64,000 nucleotides of DNA from Pseudomonas sp. (GCA_030656145.1 JAUSOF010000067.1:186001-250000); one strand, 5' to 3'; shown: positions 17,657 through 27,122, counted from the first letter of the stretch. A program made the numbers and translations. Notes: a model not told the origin generated them from the sequence alone.

Positions 17657-19129
17657 ATGCATATGCTTAAAGATCCACGCCTGGTCCGCCAGTTGGCCTA
17701 CGTCAACGGCAAATGGATTGCCGGTCACGAGGGGCGCGATGAAGCGGTCATCGACCCGGCCAGCGAAGAAACCATCGGTCGTTGCACCCAGCTCGATGCC
17801 AGCCAGATTGGGCACGCCATTGATGCCGCGCACGCTGCCTTCCCGGCTTGGCGCGCGCTGTCGGTGGATGCCCGTGGTGTGATTCTCAACAAGTGGCACG
17901 ATCTGCTGCTGGAGAACAAGGAAGACCTGGCCCGGTTGATGACCCTGGAGCAGGGCAAACCGCTCGACGAAGCGCGTGGCGAGATCGATTACGCGGCCTC
18001 GTTTATTCGTTGGTTTGCCGAGGAGGCGCGGCGTGCCTATGGCGAGACCATTCCCAGTCATATCCGCAATGCACAGCTTGGCAGTCTGCGCGAGCCGATC
18101 GGGGTGGTGGCCCTGATCACACCGTGGAACTTCCCCTGCGCGATGATCACCCGCAAGGCTGCCGCGGCGTTGGCCGTGGGCTGCAGCGTATTGGTCAAGC
18201 CGGCCGGCGAGACGCCCTTCTCGGCCTTGGCCCTGGCCGAACTGGCCGAGCGCGCCGGCTTTCCCGCCGGGGTGTTCAACGTCATCACCGGCGAGCCGGA
18301 AATGGTCTCCCAGGTGCTCTGCGCCAGCGACAAGGTCAAGGCGTTGTCCTTCACCGGCTCGACCCGGGTCGGCCGTCTGTTGTTGCAGCAGGCCGCTGCA
18401 ACGGTGAAGAAATGCTCGATGGAGCTGGGCGGCAATGCGCCCTTCATCGTCCTGCCAGACATGGACGTCGAGCAGGCGGCCCAGGCCGCCATCGACGCCA
18501 AGTTCCAGACCACCGGCCAGGACTGCCTGGCGGCTAACCGCATCTTCGTCCATCGCTCGCTGTATGACGCGTTTCTCACTGCCTTCGCCCGGCGAATGGC
18601 TGAGCTGACAGTGGGTAACGGCTTGCTCCGAGGTGTCAATCAGGGCCCGCTGATCAACGCCAAGGCGGTAGCCAAGGCCCAGGAACTGGTGGATGACGCC
18701 GTGGCCAAGGGCGCACGCCTGCTGGTCGGTGACCAGGCTCAGGCACCGGGACGCAACTTCTTCATGCCGACGTTGCTGGCCGAGGTGACCGCCGACATGC
18801 GCGTCTACCGGGAAGAGAACTTTGCCCCGGTGGCCGGTGTGCTGGCGTGGGACAACCTGGAGCAACTGATCGATCAGGCCAACGACACCGAGTACGGCCT
18901 GGCCGCTTATGTCTATGGCTATGACATGCGTCCGGTATGGCAGCTGCTGCGCGGCCTGGAGTTCGGCATGGTCAGCGTCAACTCGGTGAAGATGACCGGT
19001 CCGGCCGTGCCCTTCGGCGGCGTCAAGCAATCCGGTCTCGGCCGCGAGGGCTCGCGCCACGGCCTCGATGAGTACAGCCAGATCAAATATTACTGCCTGG
19101 GTGGTCTGCCCAGCGTCAGCGGCAGTTGA
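17657..19129 (+). CDS. doeC: NAD(P)-dependent semialdehyde dehydrogenase DoeC
   Basis: This is an aldehyde dehydrogenase of the succinate-semialdehyde dehydrogenase type, 490 residues. By context it oxidises aspartate semialdehyde, made from diaminobutyrate by DoeD, to aspartate. The cofactor-binding and catalytic motifs are clear: TPWNFPCAMITRK (near residue 155), FTGSTRVG (near 233), the general base in SMELGGNAPF (Glu near 256) and the nucleophile in TGQDCLAANR (Cys near 290). ATG 17657 follows a GAGGGG site. It is followed by doeD after 74 bp. Confidence 0.87.
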   Translation: MHMLKDPRLVRQLAYVNGKWIAGHEGRDEAVIDPASEETIGRCTQLDASQIGHAIDAAHAAFPAWRALSVDARGVILNKWHDLLLENKEDLARLMTLEQGKPLDEARGEIDYAASFIRWFAEEARRAYGETIPSHIRNAQLGSLREPIGVVALITPWNFPCAMITRKAAAALAVGCSVLVKPAGETPFSALALAELAERAGFPAGVFNVITGEPEMVSQVLCASDKVKALSFTGSTRVGRLLLQQAAATVKKCSMELGGNAPFIVLPDMDVEQAAQAAIDAKFQTTGQDCLAANRIFVHRSLYDAFLTAFARRMAELTVGNGLLRGVNQGPLINAKAVAKAQELVDDAVAKGARLLVGDQAQAPGRNFFMPTLLAEVTADMRVYREENFAPVAGVLAWDNLEQLIDQANDTEYGLAAYVYGYDMRPVWQLLRGLEFGMVSVNSVKMTGPAVPFGGVKQSGLGREGSRHGLDEYSQIKYYCLGGLPSVSGS

Positions 19130-19203
19130 AAACGACTGCGCTCGTGCGGTCATCAGTTGAGGTCCGCACCAACACCACTCACGAATTACATGAGGGCAAT
19201 GCC

Positions 19204-20610
19204 ATGACCATCGACACTCAGAAAGTCATCGAGATCGACCGCCAAAACGTGTTTCACGCCTCAACCCACCTCAAGCAGCACGCTCACGGTGAGAGCCCGG
19301 CGCGGATCATCACCGGTGCCAAAGGTATTCGTATCCAGGATTCGCTGGGCAACGAATTCATCGACGGCTTTGCTGGCTTGTACTGCGTGAACATCGGCTA
19401 CGGCCGCACCGAGATGGCCGAGGCGATGTACGAGCAGGCCAAGCAACTGGCCTACTACCACACCTATGTCGGCCACACGACTGAAGCGCTGGCCACGCTG
19501 TCCGAGCGCATCGTCAAGCTCGCGGGCCAGGGCATGAGCAAGGTCTACTACGGCATGTCCGGCTCGGACGCCAACGAGACCCAGCTCAAACTGGTCTGGT
19601 ATTACAACAACATCCTTGGCCGCAAGGAGAAGAAAAAGGTCATCTCCCGCGACCGCGGTTACCACGGTTCGAGCATCGCCTCCGGCTCGATGACCGGCTT
19701 GCCGGTGTTCCACGCCCACTTCGACCTGCCGCTGGAACGCATCAAACATACCGTCGCGCCGGTCTACTATCGTCGCCCCGACGATGCCATGAGCGAGTTG
19801 GATTTCTCCCGTTATTGTGCGGAGAAACTTGAGGAAATGATCCTCGCCGAAGGCCCGGATACGGTCGCGGCGATGATCGGTGAGCCGGTGCTTGGCACTG
19901 GCGGTATCGTGCCGCCACCGCAGGGCTACTGGGCCGAAATCCGCAAGGTGCTGGACAAGTACGACATCCTCTTGATCGCCGATGAGGTGGTCTGCGGTTT
20001 CGGGCGCATGGGCGTCGACTTCGGCTCGCAATATTACGAGATGAAGCCGGACCTGATCACCGTGGCCAAGGGCCTGACCTCGGCCTATCAGCCGCTGTCC
20101 GGGGTGATCGTCGGCGAGCGCGTGTGGCAGGTGCTGGAGCAGGGCACCGACCAGTTCGGCGCCATCGGCCACGGCTACACCTATTCCGGTCACCCGATGG
20201 GTATCGCCGCGGCCATTGCCAACCTGAACATCATCGAGCGCGAGGACCTCACGGGTAACGCTCGCGACACCGGCGCCTACTTGCAGCAGCGCATGCAGGC
20301 CACCTTCGGCGAGCACCCGCTGGTCGGCGAAGCTCGTGGCATCGGCCTGCTCGCCGCCCTGGAGTTCTCCAGTGACCGGGCCAAGCGCCAGCACTTCGAC
20401 CCGAGTCTGAAGGTTGGCCCGATGGTCTCCGCCGCTTGCCTGGAAGAGGGCCTGATCGCCCGCGCCATGCCGCATGGCGACATCCTCGGCTTCGCCCCGC
20501 CGCTGGTGGTTACCCGTGGTGAAGTGGACGACATCGTCGCCCGTGCGGAACGCGCGGTGAACAAGGTCACCGACAAGCTGATCAGCAGCGGTGCCTGGCA
20601 GGCCAAGTAA
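19204..20610 (+). CDS. doeD: diaminobutyrate transaminase DoeD (class III aminotransferase)
   Basis: This is a PLP enzyme of 468 residues that transfers the 4-amino group of L-2,4-diaminobutyrate to give aspartate semialdehyde. Class III features are present: YYGMSGSDANETQLK, the PLP-contacting Asp in LLIADEVVCGFGRMG and the Schiff-base lysine in TVAKGLTSAYQPLSG. The ATG at 19204 has GAGGGC upstream and gives the family N-terminus; an earlier in-frame start overlaps doeC. The acceptor keto acid (2-oxoglutarate or pyruvate) cannot be read from the sequence. Confidence 0.87.
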   Translation: MTIDTQKVIEIDRQNVFHASTHLKQHAHGESPARIITGAKGIRIQDSLGNEFIDGFAGLYCVNIGYGRTEMAEAMYEQAKQLAYYHTYVGHTTEALATLSERIVKLAGQGMSKVYYGMSGSDANETQLKLVWYYNNILGRKEKKKVISRDRGYHGSSIASGSMTGLPVFHAHFDLPLERIKHTVAPVYYRRPDDAMSELDFSRYCAEKLEEMILAEGPDTVAAMIGEPVLGTGGIVPPPQGYWAEIRKVLDKYDILLIADEVVCGFGRMGVDFGSQYYEMKPDLITVAKGLTSAYQPLSGVIVGERVWQVLEQGTDQFGAIGHGYTYSGHPMGIAAAIANLNIIEREDLTGNARDTGAYLQQRMQATFGEHPLVGEARGIGLLAALEFSSDRAKRQHFDPSLKVGPMVSAACLEEGLIARAMPHGDILGFAPPLVVTRGEVDDIVARAERAVNKVTDKLISSGAWQAK

Positions 20611-20623
20611 GCGCCAGGTCAAT

Positions 20624-20650
20624 GCGGGGTCGCTCAGCAAGCGACCCCGC
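20624..20650. repeat. 11-bp hairpin between doeD and eutB
   Basis: GCGGGGTCGCT and its exact reverse complement flank the 5-base loop CAGCA. There is no U-tract, which suggests an RNA processing or stability element within the operon rather than a full terminator. Confidence 0.5.
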
Positions 20651-20675
20651 CTGCGTTCACAGGCTGGACTTAAGC

Positions 20676-21671
20676 ATGAGCAAACAACTGACCCTGCACG
20701 ATATCTACCTGGCCCGCCGGCGTATCGTCGGGCTGGCCTTGCGTACCCCACTGGTGCGCTCCGAATCGCTGTCGCGGCGCTGGAACTGCGAGGTCTGGCT
20801 GAAGCTGGATAACCTGCAGCCGACCGGCGCCTTCAAGCTGCGTGGTGCGACCAATGCACTGCTAGGCCTGGATGCTGCGCAGCGCGCGCGTGGCGTAGTG
20901 ACCATGTCTACCGGTAACTTCGGCCGCGGCCTGGCCTATGCCGGGCAGCGCCTGAGCGTCCCGATCACCGTGTGCATCTCGCGCCTGGTTCCAGCCAATA
21001 AAGTTGAGGCCTTGCGCGCCAGTGGTGCCGAACTGGTCATTCACGGCACCTGTCAGGACGATGCCGATCTCGAGGCGCGCCGGCTCAGCACCGAGCAGGG
21101 GCTGGCTTATATTCCGCCCTTCGACCACCCGCTGGTGATCGCCGGGCAGGGCACTTGCGGCCTGGAAATCATGGAAGAGCAGCCCGACATCGATCTTGTC
21201 TTCGCCGGCTTGTCCGGGGGCGGTTTGATTGCCGGCATTGGCTTGGCGGTGAAGAGCATCAATCCGGCCGTCGAAGTGATCGGCGTGAGCATGAACCAGG
21301 GGGCGGCGATGCTGGAAAGCCTCGCCATCGGGCATCCCGTGCAGGTGCCTGAGGTGCACTCGCTGGCCGACAGTCTGGGCGGCGGCATCGGTCTGGACAA
21401 CGCCTGGACCTTCGCCATGACCCAGCGCTACATGGATCGCGGCTACAAGGTCGACGAGGCACAGATTGCCCGCGCCATGCTGCACTTCCTGTATGAGGAA
21501 AAAATGCTGGTGGAGGGCGCTGCTGCCGTCGGTGTTGCTGCCGTCGAACAGCACCGCCTCGATCTGTCGGGGCGGCGCGTGGCCATAGTGGTCAGCGGGC
21601 AGAACCTGTCGCATGAAACCTTTGCCGAGGCCCGTCGCCTGGCCGGAGAGTCAACCTATGCAGATCTATAA
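20676..21671 (+). CDS. eutB: hydroxyectoine utilisation dehydratase EutB
   Basis: This is a PLP-dependent threonine-dehydratase-like enzyme of fold type II, 331 residues. The PLP lysine is in PTGAFKLRGA (near residue 53) and the glycine-rich phosphate loop is GLSGGGLIAG (near 180). EutB, EutC and EutA are thought to convert 5-hydroxyectoine into ectoine so that it can enter the DoeA pathway; the exact chemistry is not fixed. The ATG at 20676 gives the MSKQLTL start. It overlaps eutC by 14 bp. Confidence 0.87.
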   Translation: MSKQLTLHDIYLARRRIVGLALRTPLVRSESLSRRWNCEVWLKLDNLQPTGAFKLRGATNALLGLDAAQRARGVVTMSTGNFGRGLAYAGQRLSVPITVCISRLVPANKVEALRASGAELVIHGTCQDDADLEARRLSTEQGLAYIPPFDHPLVIAGQGTCGLEIMEEQPDIDLVFAGLSGGGLIAGIGLAVKSINPAVEVIGVSMNQGAAMLESLAIGHPVQVPEVHSLADSLGGGIGLDNAWTFAMTQRYMDRGYKVDEAQIARAMLHFLYEEKMLVEGAAAVGVAAVEQHRLDLSGRRVAIVVSGQNLSHETFAEARRLAGESTYADL

Positions 21672-22602
21672 CCGTCAGCAGATTGCCAGGCGGGTCAACC
21701 TGGATCGGGCCGCTCTTGAGGCGGTCGAAGCTGGTTTTGCCGCTCTCGGTCGTGGCGAGGTGGAGATGCCACCGATCCTCAGCATGAACATTGCCGAAAG
21801 CAATGGCGAAGTCGACGTGAAGACCGCACACATCCGTGGCTGGCCGCGTTTCGCGATCAAGATCAGCCCCGGCTTCTTCGATAATCCCGCGCTCGGTCTG
21901 CCCAGCCTTAATGGCCTGATGCTGCTGTTCTCGGCGAGAACCGGGCTGGTCGAGGCGGTGCTGTTCGACGAGGGTTATCTGACCGACATCCGCACGGCCC
22001 TGGCGGGCGCCATCGCCGCCAAGCACCTGGCTCGCGTCGAGGCCCGCAGCGTTGCGGTGATCGGCGCCGGTCTGCAGGCCGAGTTGCAGGTTGTCGCCTT
22101 GTGTCTGGTGCGCGAGATCCAGGAGGTGCATGTGTATGCCCGTGACCGGGCCAAGGCCGAGGTCTATGCCACTCACATGCGTGCTTACCACGGCCTGCCG
22201 GTGACCGTGCATGACAGTGTGGCCGGTGCCTGTGCCCAGGCCGACATCGTGGTCACCACCACCCCGGCGCGCGAGCCGGTGCTGCGCTGGAGCGACCTGC
22301 CCAGGGGCGTGCATGTCACCGCCATGGGCTCGGACAACCCGCACAAAAACGAGCTGGAGCCGGCCATCCTGGCCAACGCCGACGTCGTGGTGGTTGATCG
22401 CCTCAGCCAGTCACAGACCCTCGGCGAGCTGCACCACGCACCGGGGCTGCAGCGCGAGGTATTCGAGCTGGGCCGTCTGATTGCCGACGGCCGTCAGGCG
22501 CGCACCAGTGCCGAGCAGATCACGGTGTGCGACCTGACAGGCACCGGAGTGCAGGACACCGCAATCGCCAACTATGCCGCGCGCTTACTCGAGGGTACCT
22601 GA
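21658..22602 (+). CDS. eutC: ornithine cyclodeaminase-like protein EutC
   Basis: This is an NAD(P)-binding protein of the ornithine cyclodeaminase/mu-crystallin family, 314 residues, found with EutB in hydroxyectoine-using bacteria. The substrate and cofactor region is visible: GWPRFAIKISPGFF with a conserved Lys (near residue 70), LTDIRTALAGAIAAKHLA, and the Rossmann glycine loop VAVIGAGLQAELQ (near 138). The ATG at 21658, preceded by GGAGAG, lies inside the end of eutB, so the two are translationally coupled. eutA starts two bases after its stop codon begins to clear. Confidence 0.87.
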   Translation: MQIYNRQQIARRVNLDRAALEAVEAGFAALGRGEVEMPPILSMNIAESNGEVDVKTAHIRGWPRFAIKISPGFFDNPALGLPSLNGLMLLFSARTGLVEAVLFDEGYLTDIRTALAGAIAAKHLARVEARSVAVIGAGLQAELQVVALCLVREIQEVHVYARDRAKAEVYATHMRAYHGLPVTVHDSVAGACAQADIVVTTTPAREPVLRWSDLPRGVHVTAMGSDNPHKNELEPAILANADVVVVDRLSQSQTLGELHHAPGLQREVFELGRLIADGRQARTSAEQITVCDLTGTGVQDTAIANYAARLLEGT

Positions 22603-22603
22603 C

Positions 22604-23392
22604 ATGAGCGCCTCTTTTGCCGACTTCCAGAAGCTGCAACGGATTTTCCCCTATCAGCGGACGGCCGATGACGGGCATGTGCGGCTGGGCCTGGTGCAAC
22701 TCGCCAGCGACTTCACGCTGGAAAACGAATGGCGCCAGCTACTCGGCGAGCGGATTGAGTTGTACAGCACCCGCACGCCCTGCAGCCCTTCGGTGAACCC
22801 CGATGGGCTGCGGGGGCTGGCTCAAGGCCTTGCCCAGTCCAGCGCGCTGCTGGTACCGGGTTTGCCGCTGGACGTGCTGGCATTCGGCTGCACCTCCGGC
22901 AGCATGTTGATCGGCGAACAGCAGGTAACCCGGCTGATCAGCCAGGCGCGCCCAGGCATCCCGGTGACTAATCCCTGGAGCGCGGTCAAGGCCGCTTTGC
23001 GCGGTCTAGATGCGCGGCGCATTGCGGTACTCACGCCCTACATCGGCGAGGTCAACTACCCGCTCTATCAGGGGCTGGAGCAGGCTGGGCATCAGGTTGT
23101 GGCCTTCGCCACCTTCGCCGTACTGGAGGATGCCGAGATCCCGCGCATTCCCGAGGCGGCGATCGAGCAGGCGGCGCGCGAGCTACTGATCGGTCAGCGG
23201 GTCGACGCGTTGTTTCTCGCCTGCACCAACCTGCGTACCCTGGGAATGCTCGATGAGCTGGAGCGCAGCCTGGGACTGCCGGTGATTGCCAGCAACCAGG
23301 CGATGTTCTGGCATGCCCTGCAACTGGCTGGCTGCGTGCACCGACCGCAGGGCTTTGGCAGCCTGCTGGCCGACAGTTGCCTTCAGGTCTGA
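22604..23392 (+). CDS. eutA: Asp/Glu racemase superfamily protein EutA
   Basis: This is a protein of the aspartate/glutamate racemase, maleate isomerase and arylmalonate decarboxylase superfamily, 262 residues. The two catalytic cysteine motifs are present: AFGCTSGSMLIG (near residue 90) and LFLACTNLRT (near 208). EutA accompanies EutB and EutC in the hydroxyectoine branch. The ATG at 22604 follows the eutC stop by one base, with GAGGG upstream, so eutB-eutC-eutA behave as one translational unit. Confidence 0.87.
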   Translation: MSASFADFQKLQRIFPYQRTADDGHVRLGLVQLASDFTLENEWRQLLGERIELYSTRTPCSPSVNPDGLRGLAQGLAQSSALLVPGLPLDVLAFGCTSGSMLIGEQQVTRLISQARPGIPVTNPWSAVKAALRGLDARRIAVLTPYIGEVNYPLYQGLEQAGHQVVAFATFAVLEDAEIPRIPEAAIEQAARELLIGQRVDALFLACTNLRTLGMLDELERSLGLPVIASNQAMFWHALQLAGCVHRPQGFGSLLADSCLQV

Positions 23393-23444
23393 GAGCCTAA
23401 GGGCACGCGCTGCATCAATGCCCGTCATTCAAGGAAGCAAAAAA

Positions 23445-24314
23445 GTGCAGGACAGACAGAAGGGCTTGCTGCTCACCGCCCTGGGCATGCTGGTGATCTC
23501 GCCGGATGCCCTGGTGTTGCGCTGGTTGGCCGGCGATGCCCTGCAAGTCCTGGCGTGGCGCGGCCTGCTGATGGCGATCGGCCTCGGGCTGCTGTTGACC
23601 TGGCGCTATCGGGGCGAGCTGCCCGGGGCGTTTCTCCGCTGCGGCTGGACCGGCGTCGGCTGTGCGCTCTGCTACTGCTTCAGTACCCTGTGTTTCGTCC
23701 ATGCCATGGGCTTGGCCGGGGCGGCCAGTACCTTGTTGATCTTCAGCCTGTCGCCGCTGATCGCCGCAGCCTTGGCCTGGATTTGGCTGGGCGAGCGCCT
23801 GGCCCTGCGCACGCTGTTGACGATACTGGTGTGCCTGGGTGGCGTGCTGTTGATCGTCGTCGATGATTCACCGGGCAGCAGTCTGACCGGTAACTTGCTG
23901 GCACTGGTGGCCGCCACCTTGTTGGCCGGCAACTTCACCCTGGCACGCAGCCAGCCGACGGTGGACATGAGTCCGGCATTGATCCCCGGTGCCCTGTTGG
24001 TGTCGCTGCTGGGGTTCGTGTTCGGTGGCACCCCAAGCTTCGCCGTGCAGCAGTGGCTGGTGCTGGCACTTATGGCTGGTGTGCTGCTGCCGTTGGCGTT
24101 CATGCTGATTCAGCTTGGCCCGCGCTGGATCAGCGCTACCGAAGTGGGGTTGTTGCTACTGCTGGAAGTGGTGCTGGGACCGTTGTGGGTCTGGTGGTTA
24201 CTCGACGAGGCCCCGAGCGCCCAGGTATTGCTGGGTGGCGGCATCATTCTCCTGGCGCTGCTTGGCCACAGTCTGCTGAGTTGGCGGCGTGGATCGCCGC
24301 CGGTTGCTGCCTGA
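23445..24314 (+). CDS. DMT-superfamily (EamA) transporter
   Basis: This is an integral membrane protein of about 289 residues with ten predicted helices in two EamA repeats (GLAGAASTLLIFSLSPLIAAALAWIWLGERL is the end of the first). The substrate is unknown; members export amino acids and metabolites or import small molecules. The GTG at 23445 was chosen for its strong AAGGAAG site seven bases upstream; the ATG at 23418 (nine codons earlier) is the alternative and lacks a good site. It follows eutA by 52 bp on the same strand, so it is probably part of the ectoine operon. Its end is 6 bp from the convergent corC-like gene. Confidence 0.8.
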   Translation: MQDRQKGLLLTALGMLVISPDALVLRWLAGDALQVLAWRGLLMAIGLGLLLTWRYRGELPGAFLRCGWTGVGCALCYCFSTLCFVHAMGLAGAASTLLIFSLSPLIAAALAWIWLGERLALRTLLTILVCLGGVLLIVVDDSPGSSLTGNLLALVAATLLAGNFTLARSQPTVDMSPALIPGALLVSLLGFVFGGTPSFAVQQWLVLALMAGVLLPLAFMLIQLGPRWISATEVGLLLLLEVVLGPLWVWWLLDEAPSAQVLLGGGIILLALLGHSLLSWRRGSPPVAA

Positions 24315-24320
24315 GCCGCT

Positions 24321-25661
24321 TTAATCCAGCTTGAGTACCTTGGCCAGGAGGACCTTCGGCCCCTTCATCTTCTTGACGATGATGCGCAGGCCGCTGACTT
24401 CCAGCACTTCCTCTTCCTCGGGCATGCGCTTGAGGGTTTCGTAGATCAGCCCGGCCAGGGTTTCGGCCTCGACATGGTCGAGGTTGACCCCCAGTAGGCG
24501 CTCGACCTTGAACAACGGCGTGTCGCCGCGTACCAGCAGTTTGCCCGGCTGGTAGGCGAGGATGCCGCGCTCGGTCTTGTGGTGTTCGTCCTGGATATCG
24601 CCGACCAGGGCTTCGAGCACGTCTTCCATGGTCAGGTAGCCAATCACCTTGCCGTCGGCCTCTTCGACCAGGGCGAAGTGCGAGCCGCCCTGGCGGAACT
24701 GTTCGAGCAGGTTGGACAGCGGCATGTGCCGACTGACCCGTTCGATCGGGTGCATCAGGTCGGCCAGTTTCAGCGCCGAAGGCAGCATCTCCAGCAACGA
24801 CAGGTGCAGCAGCAGGTCCTTGATGTGCAGCACGCCGACGAACTCGCCAGCGGCGTCGTCGAAGATCGGATAACGGCTGTACTTGTGCCGGCGGAACACG
24901 CTGAACACCTCGTGCAGCGGCGCGTGCAGTTGCAGATAGACCAGGTCCTCGCGGGAGTTGGCCCAGTCCACCACTTCCAGTTCGCCGAGCTCTACCGCCG
25001 AGGCCAGCACGCGCATGTCCTGGTCGCTGGGGTTGCTGGCGCGGCTGGAATGCAGGATCAGCTTGAGTTCGTCGCGGTTGTAATGATGCTCATGGTGCGG
25101 CCCCGGCTCACCCTGGCCAGCGATGCGCAGAATGGCGTTGGCGCTGGCATTGAGCAGGAAGATCGCCGGGTACATGAGCCAGTAGAACAGGTACAGCGGC
25201 GCGGCCGTCCACAGCGACAGCAGTTCGGGTTTGCGGATCGCCCAGGACTTGGGTGCCAGCCCACCAATCACGATGTGCAGGTAGGAAATAATCGCGAAGG
25301 CGGTGAAGAAGGCGATGCCATGCACCAGTTTGACGGACTCGATCCCAATGGCGCCGAGGAGCGGGATGAGCAATTCGGCAAAGGCTGGTTCGCCGATCCA
25401 GCCCAGGCCTAGGGAGGCCAGGGTGATGCCCAGTTGGCAGGCCGACAGGTAGGCGTCCATCTGGCTGTGTACGGTGCGCAGGATATGCCCGCGCCAGCCG
25501 TGTTGGCTGGCCAGGGCCTCGACCTTGGTGGCGCGCAGCCGGGCGATGGCGAACTCGGCGGCGACGAAGAAGCCGTTGAGCAGCACCAGCAGCAGGGCAA
25601 TGAGAAGGAGGCCGAAATCGGCGAAAAAACTAGCGGCGGAGAGCGTCGTGGAAGGGTCCAT
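24321..25661 (-). CDS. CorC/HlyC-type membrane protein with CBS domains
   Basis: This is a transmembrane protein of 446 residues: an N-terminal CNNM/DUF21 domain of three to four helices (about 10-190, including LLLVLLNGFFVAAEFA), a pair of CBS domains (about 210-335, with MPSALKLADLMHPIERVS and VIGYLTMEDVLEALVGDI) and a C-terminal CorC/HlyC transporter-associated domain. The family is linked to divalent cation handling, but substrates are uncertain. The start MDPSTTLS was preferred over an upstream ATG. It lies upstream of nothing else on its strand and 81 bp beyond the end of phoR. Confidence 0.85.
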   Translation of the reverse strand: MDPSTTLSAASFFADFGLLLIALLLVLLNGFFVAAEFAIARLRATKVEALASQHGWRGHILRTVHSQMDAYLSACQLGITLASLGLGWIGEPAFAELLIPLLGAIGIESVKLVHGIAFFTAFAIISYLHIVIGGLAPKSWAIRKPELLSLWTAAPLYLFYWLMYPAIFLLNASANAILRIAGQGEPGPHHEHHYNRDELKLILHSSRASNPSDQDMRVLASAVELGELEVVDWANSREDLVYLQLHAPLHEVFSVFRRHKYSRYPIFDDAAGEFVGVLHIKDLLLHLSLLEMLPSALKLADLMHPIERVSRHMPLSNLLEQFRQGGSHFALVEEADGKVIGYLTMEDVLEALVGDIQDEHHKTERGILAYQPGKLLVRGDTPLFKVERLLGVNLDHVEAETLAGLIYETLKRMPEEEEVLEVSGLRIIVKKMKGPKVLLAKVLKLD

Positions 25662-25742
25662 AAAGGTTTCGGTAGGCCAATGACCGCTAGAGGTTGGGGC
25701 CATGCAAGCGGTTTTGCAAGGCTGCGTGTACGCGGCGCCCGG

Positions 25743-27077
25743 TTAGCCGCCGCGACGTACCACCTGAGTGTTGGGGAAGTGACAGGTGAAGGCGCTGCCC
25801 TGGCCCAGGTTGCTGGCGATCTCCAGGCGAGCGCGATGGCGCAGCAACACATGCTTGACGATGGCCAGGCCCAGGCCGGTACCGCCCGTATTACTGGCGC
25901 GGCTGGAGTCGACCCGATAGAAGCGTTCGGTCAGGCGTGGCAGGTGCTTGGCCTCGATACCCAGGCCGCTGTCCTGCACGCTGAGGTGCGCGCCCTGCTC
26001 GTCACCCCACCAGCGAATGCGAATCTCGCCTTCGTTGGGGGTGTACTTGACCGCATTGAACACCAGGTTGGAAAAGGCGCTGCGCAGCTCTGCCTCGCTG
26101 CCCTTGAGGCGTAAGTGCGGATCGGCCTCCAGGCTGATGCGGTGCATGCGTTCGCCAGACAGCGCCTGGGCATCGCTCTTGATACTCAGCAGCAGCAGGT
26201 CGATTGCCACGGGCTGGTTGTCCGACGGGTAGTCGGTGGCTTCCAGCTTGGCCAGCAGCAGCAAGTCATTGAGCAAGTTCTGCATGCGCCCGCCTTGCTG
26301 CTGCATTTGCTGCAGCGCGCGCAGCCAGCGCGGGTTGACGTCTTCGACGTTGTCCAGCAGGGTTTCCAGGTAGCCGGAAATCACCGTCAGCGGCGTGCGC
26401 AATTCGTGGGACACATTGGCGACGAAGTCCTTGCGCATCTGCTCGAGCTGATGCAGGCGGGTGATGTCGCGCACCAGCATCAGGTGTTCGCGGTTGCCGT
26501 ACTGGGTGATGTGAAATTGCAGACGCCGGCGATCGCTGACCGGAGAGGGCAGCTCCAGCGGCTCGTTGTAATTGTGGTGTTCGAAATACTCGATAAAGCG
26601 CGGATCGCGTACCAGGTTGGTGATCGGCTGGCCGCTGTCTTGCGGGGTTTTCAGGCCGAGCAGGGTCTCCGCTGCGCGGTTCCACCACTCCAGGTTGCCC
26701 CTGTTGTCGAGCATGATCACCGCGTCATTCAGTGCGGCGGTGGATTCCTGCACCCGGTCGATCACGGCCTGCAGGCGCTCACGGGATCGCTGGTTGCGGC
26801 GTTGCAGGTGGTAGATCTTGTCGAACACCTCGCCCCATAAACCGGAGCTATCGGGTGGAGGTTCGCCCGGTTTATGTTCATCCAGCCATTTGTGCAGGCG
26901 CAGGAGGTGGTTCAGGGTCCAGCCCAGGTAGGCGGCCAGGCCGGCCACCAGTGCCCAGGCATAGGCGCCCGTTATCAGGCCGAGCAGCAGGCAGGCGCCG
27001 ATTAACAACAGTAGGCGGCGCACCAGAGCGCCACGCCAGTTTTGCTTCACGTGGGAGTCATCCGCCAATCGATCCAT
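25743..27077 (-). CDS. phoR: phosphate regulon sensor histidine kinase PhoR
   Basis: This membrane-bound kinase phosphorylates PhoB when phosphate is low. It has 444 residues: two close hydrophobic helices (about 20-58), a short linker, a PAS domain (about 95-200, with NLEWWNRAAETLLG), HisKA with the phospho-accepting His in NVSHELRTPLTV, and an HATPase domain with GTGLGLAIVKH. The ATG at 27077 gives the family length; a TTG eight codons earlier is possible. It follows phoB by 45 bp on the same strand. Confidence 0.93.
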   Translation of the reverse strand: MDRLADDSHVKQNWRGALVRRLLLLIGACLLLGLITGAYAWALVAGLAAYLGWTLNHLLRLHKWLDEHKPGEPPPDSSGLWGEVFDKIYHLQRRNQRSRERLQAVIDRVQESTAALNDAVIMLDNRGNLEWWNRAAETLLGLKTPQDSGQPITNLVRDPRFIEYFEHHNYNEPLELPSPVSDRRRLQFHITQYGNREHLMLVRDITRLHQLEQMRKDFVANVSHELRTPLTVISGYLETLLDNVEDVNPRWLRALQQMQQQGGRMQNLLNDLLLLAKLEATDYPSDNQPVAIDLLLLSIKSDAQALSGERMHRISLEADPHLRLKGSEAELRSAFSNLVFNAVKYTPNEGEIRIRWWGDEQGAHLSVQDSGLGIEAKHLPRLTERFYRVDSSRASNTGGTGLGLAIVKHVLLRHRARLEIASNLGQGSAFTCHFPNTQVVRRGG

Positions 27078-27122
27078 TGAGCCGCTGGGACGAGCCGGCA
27101 ATCCTAACCCAGTATGGCGCTG

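Noticed and set aside
17471..19153. Open frame of 560 codons antisense to doeC
   Set aside because: Shadow of the aldehyde dehydrogenase gene with no domain of its own.
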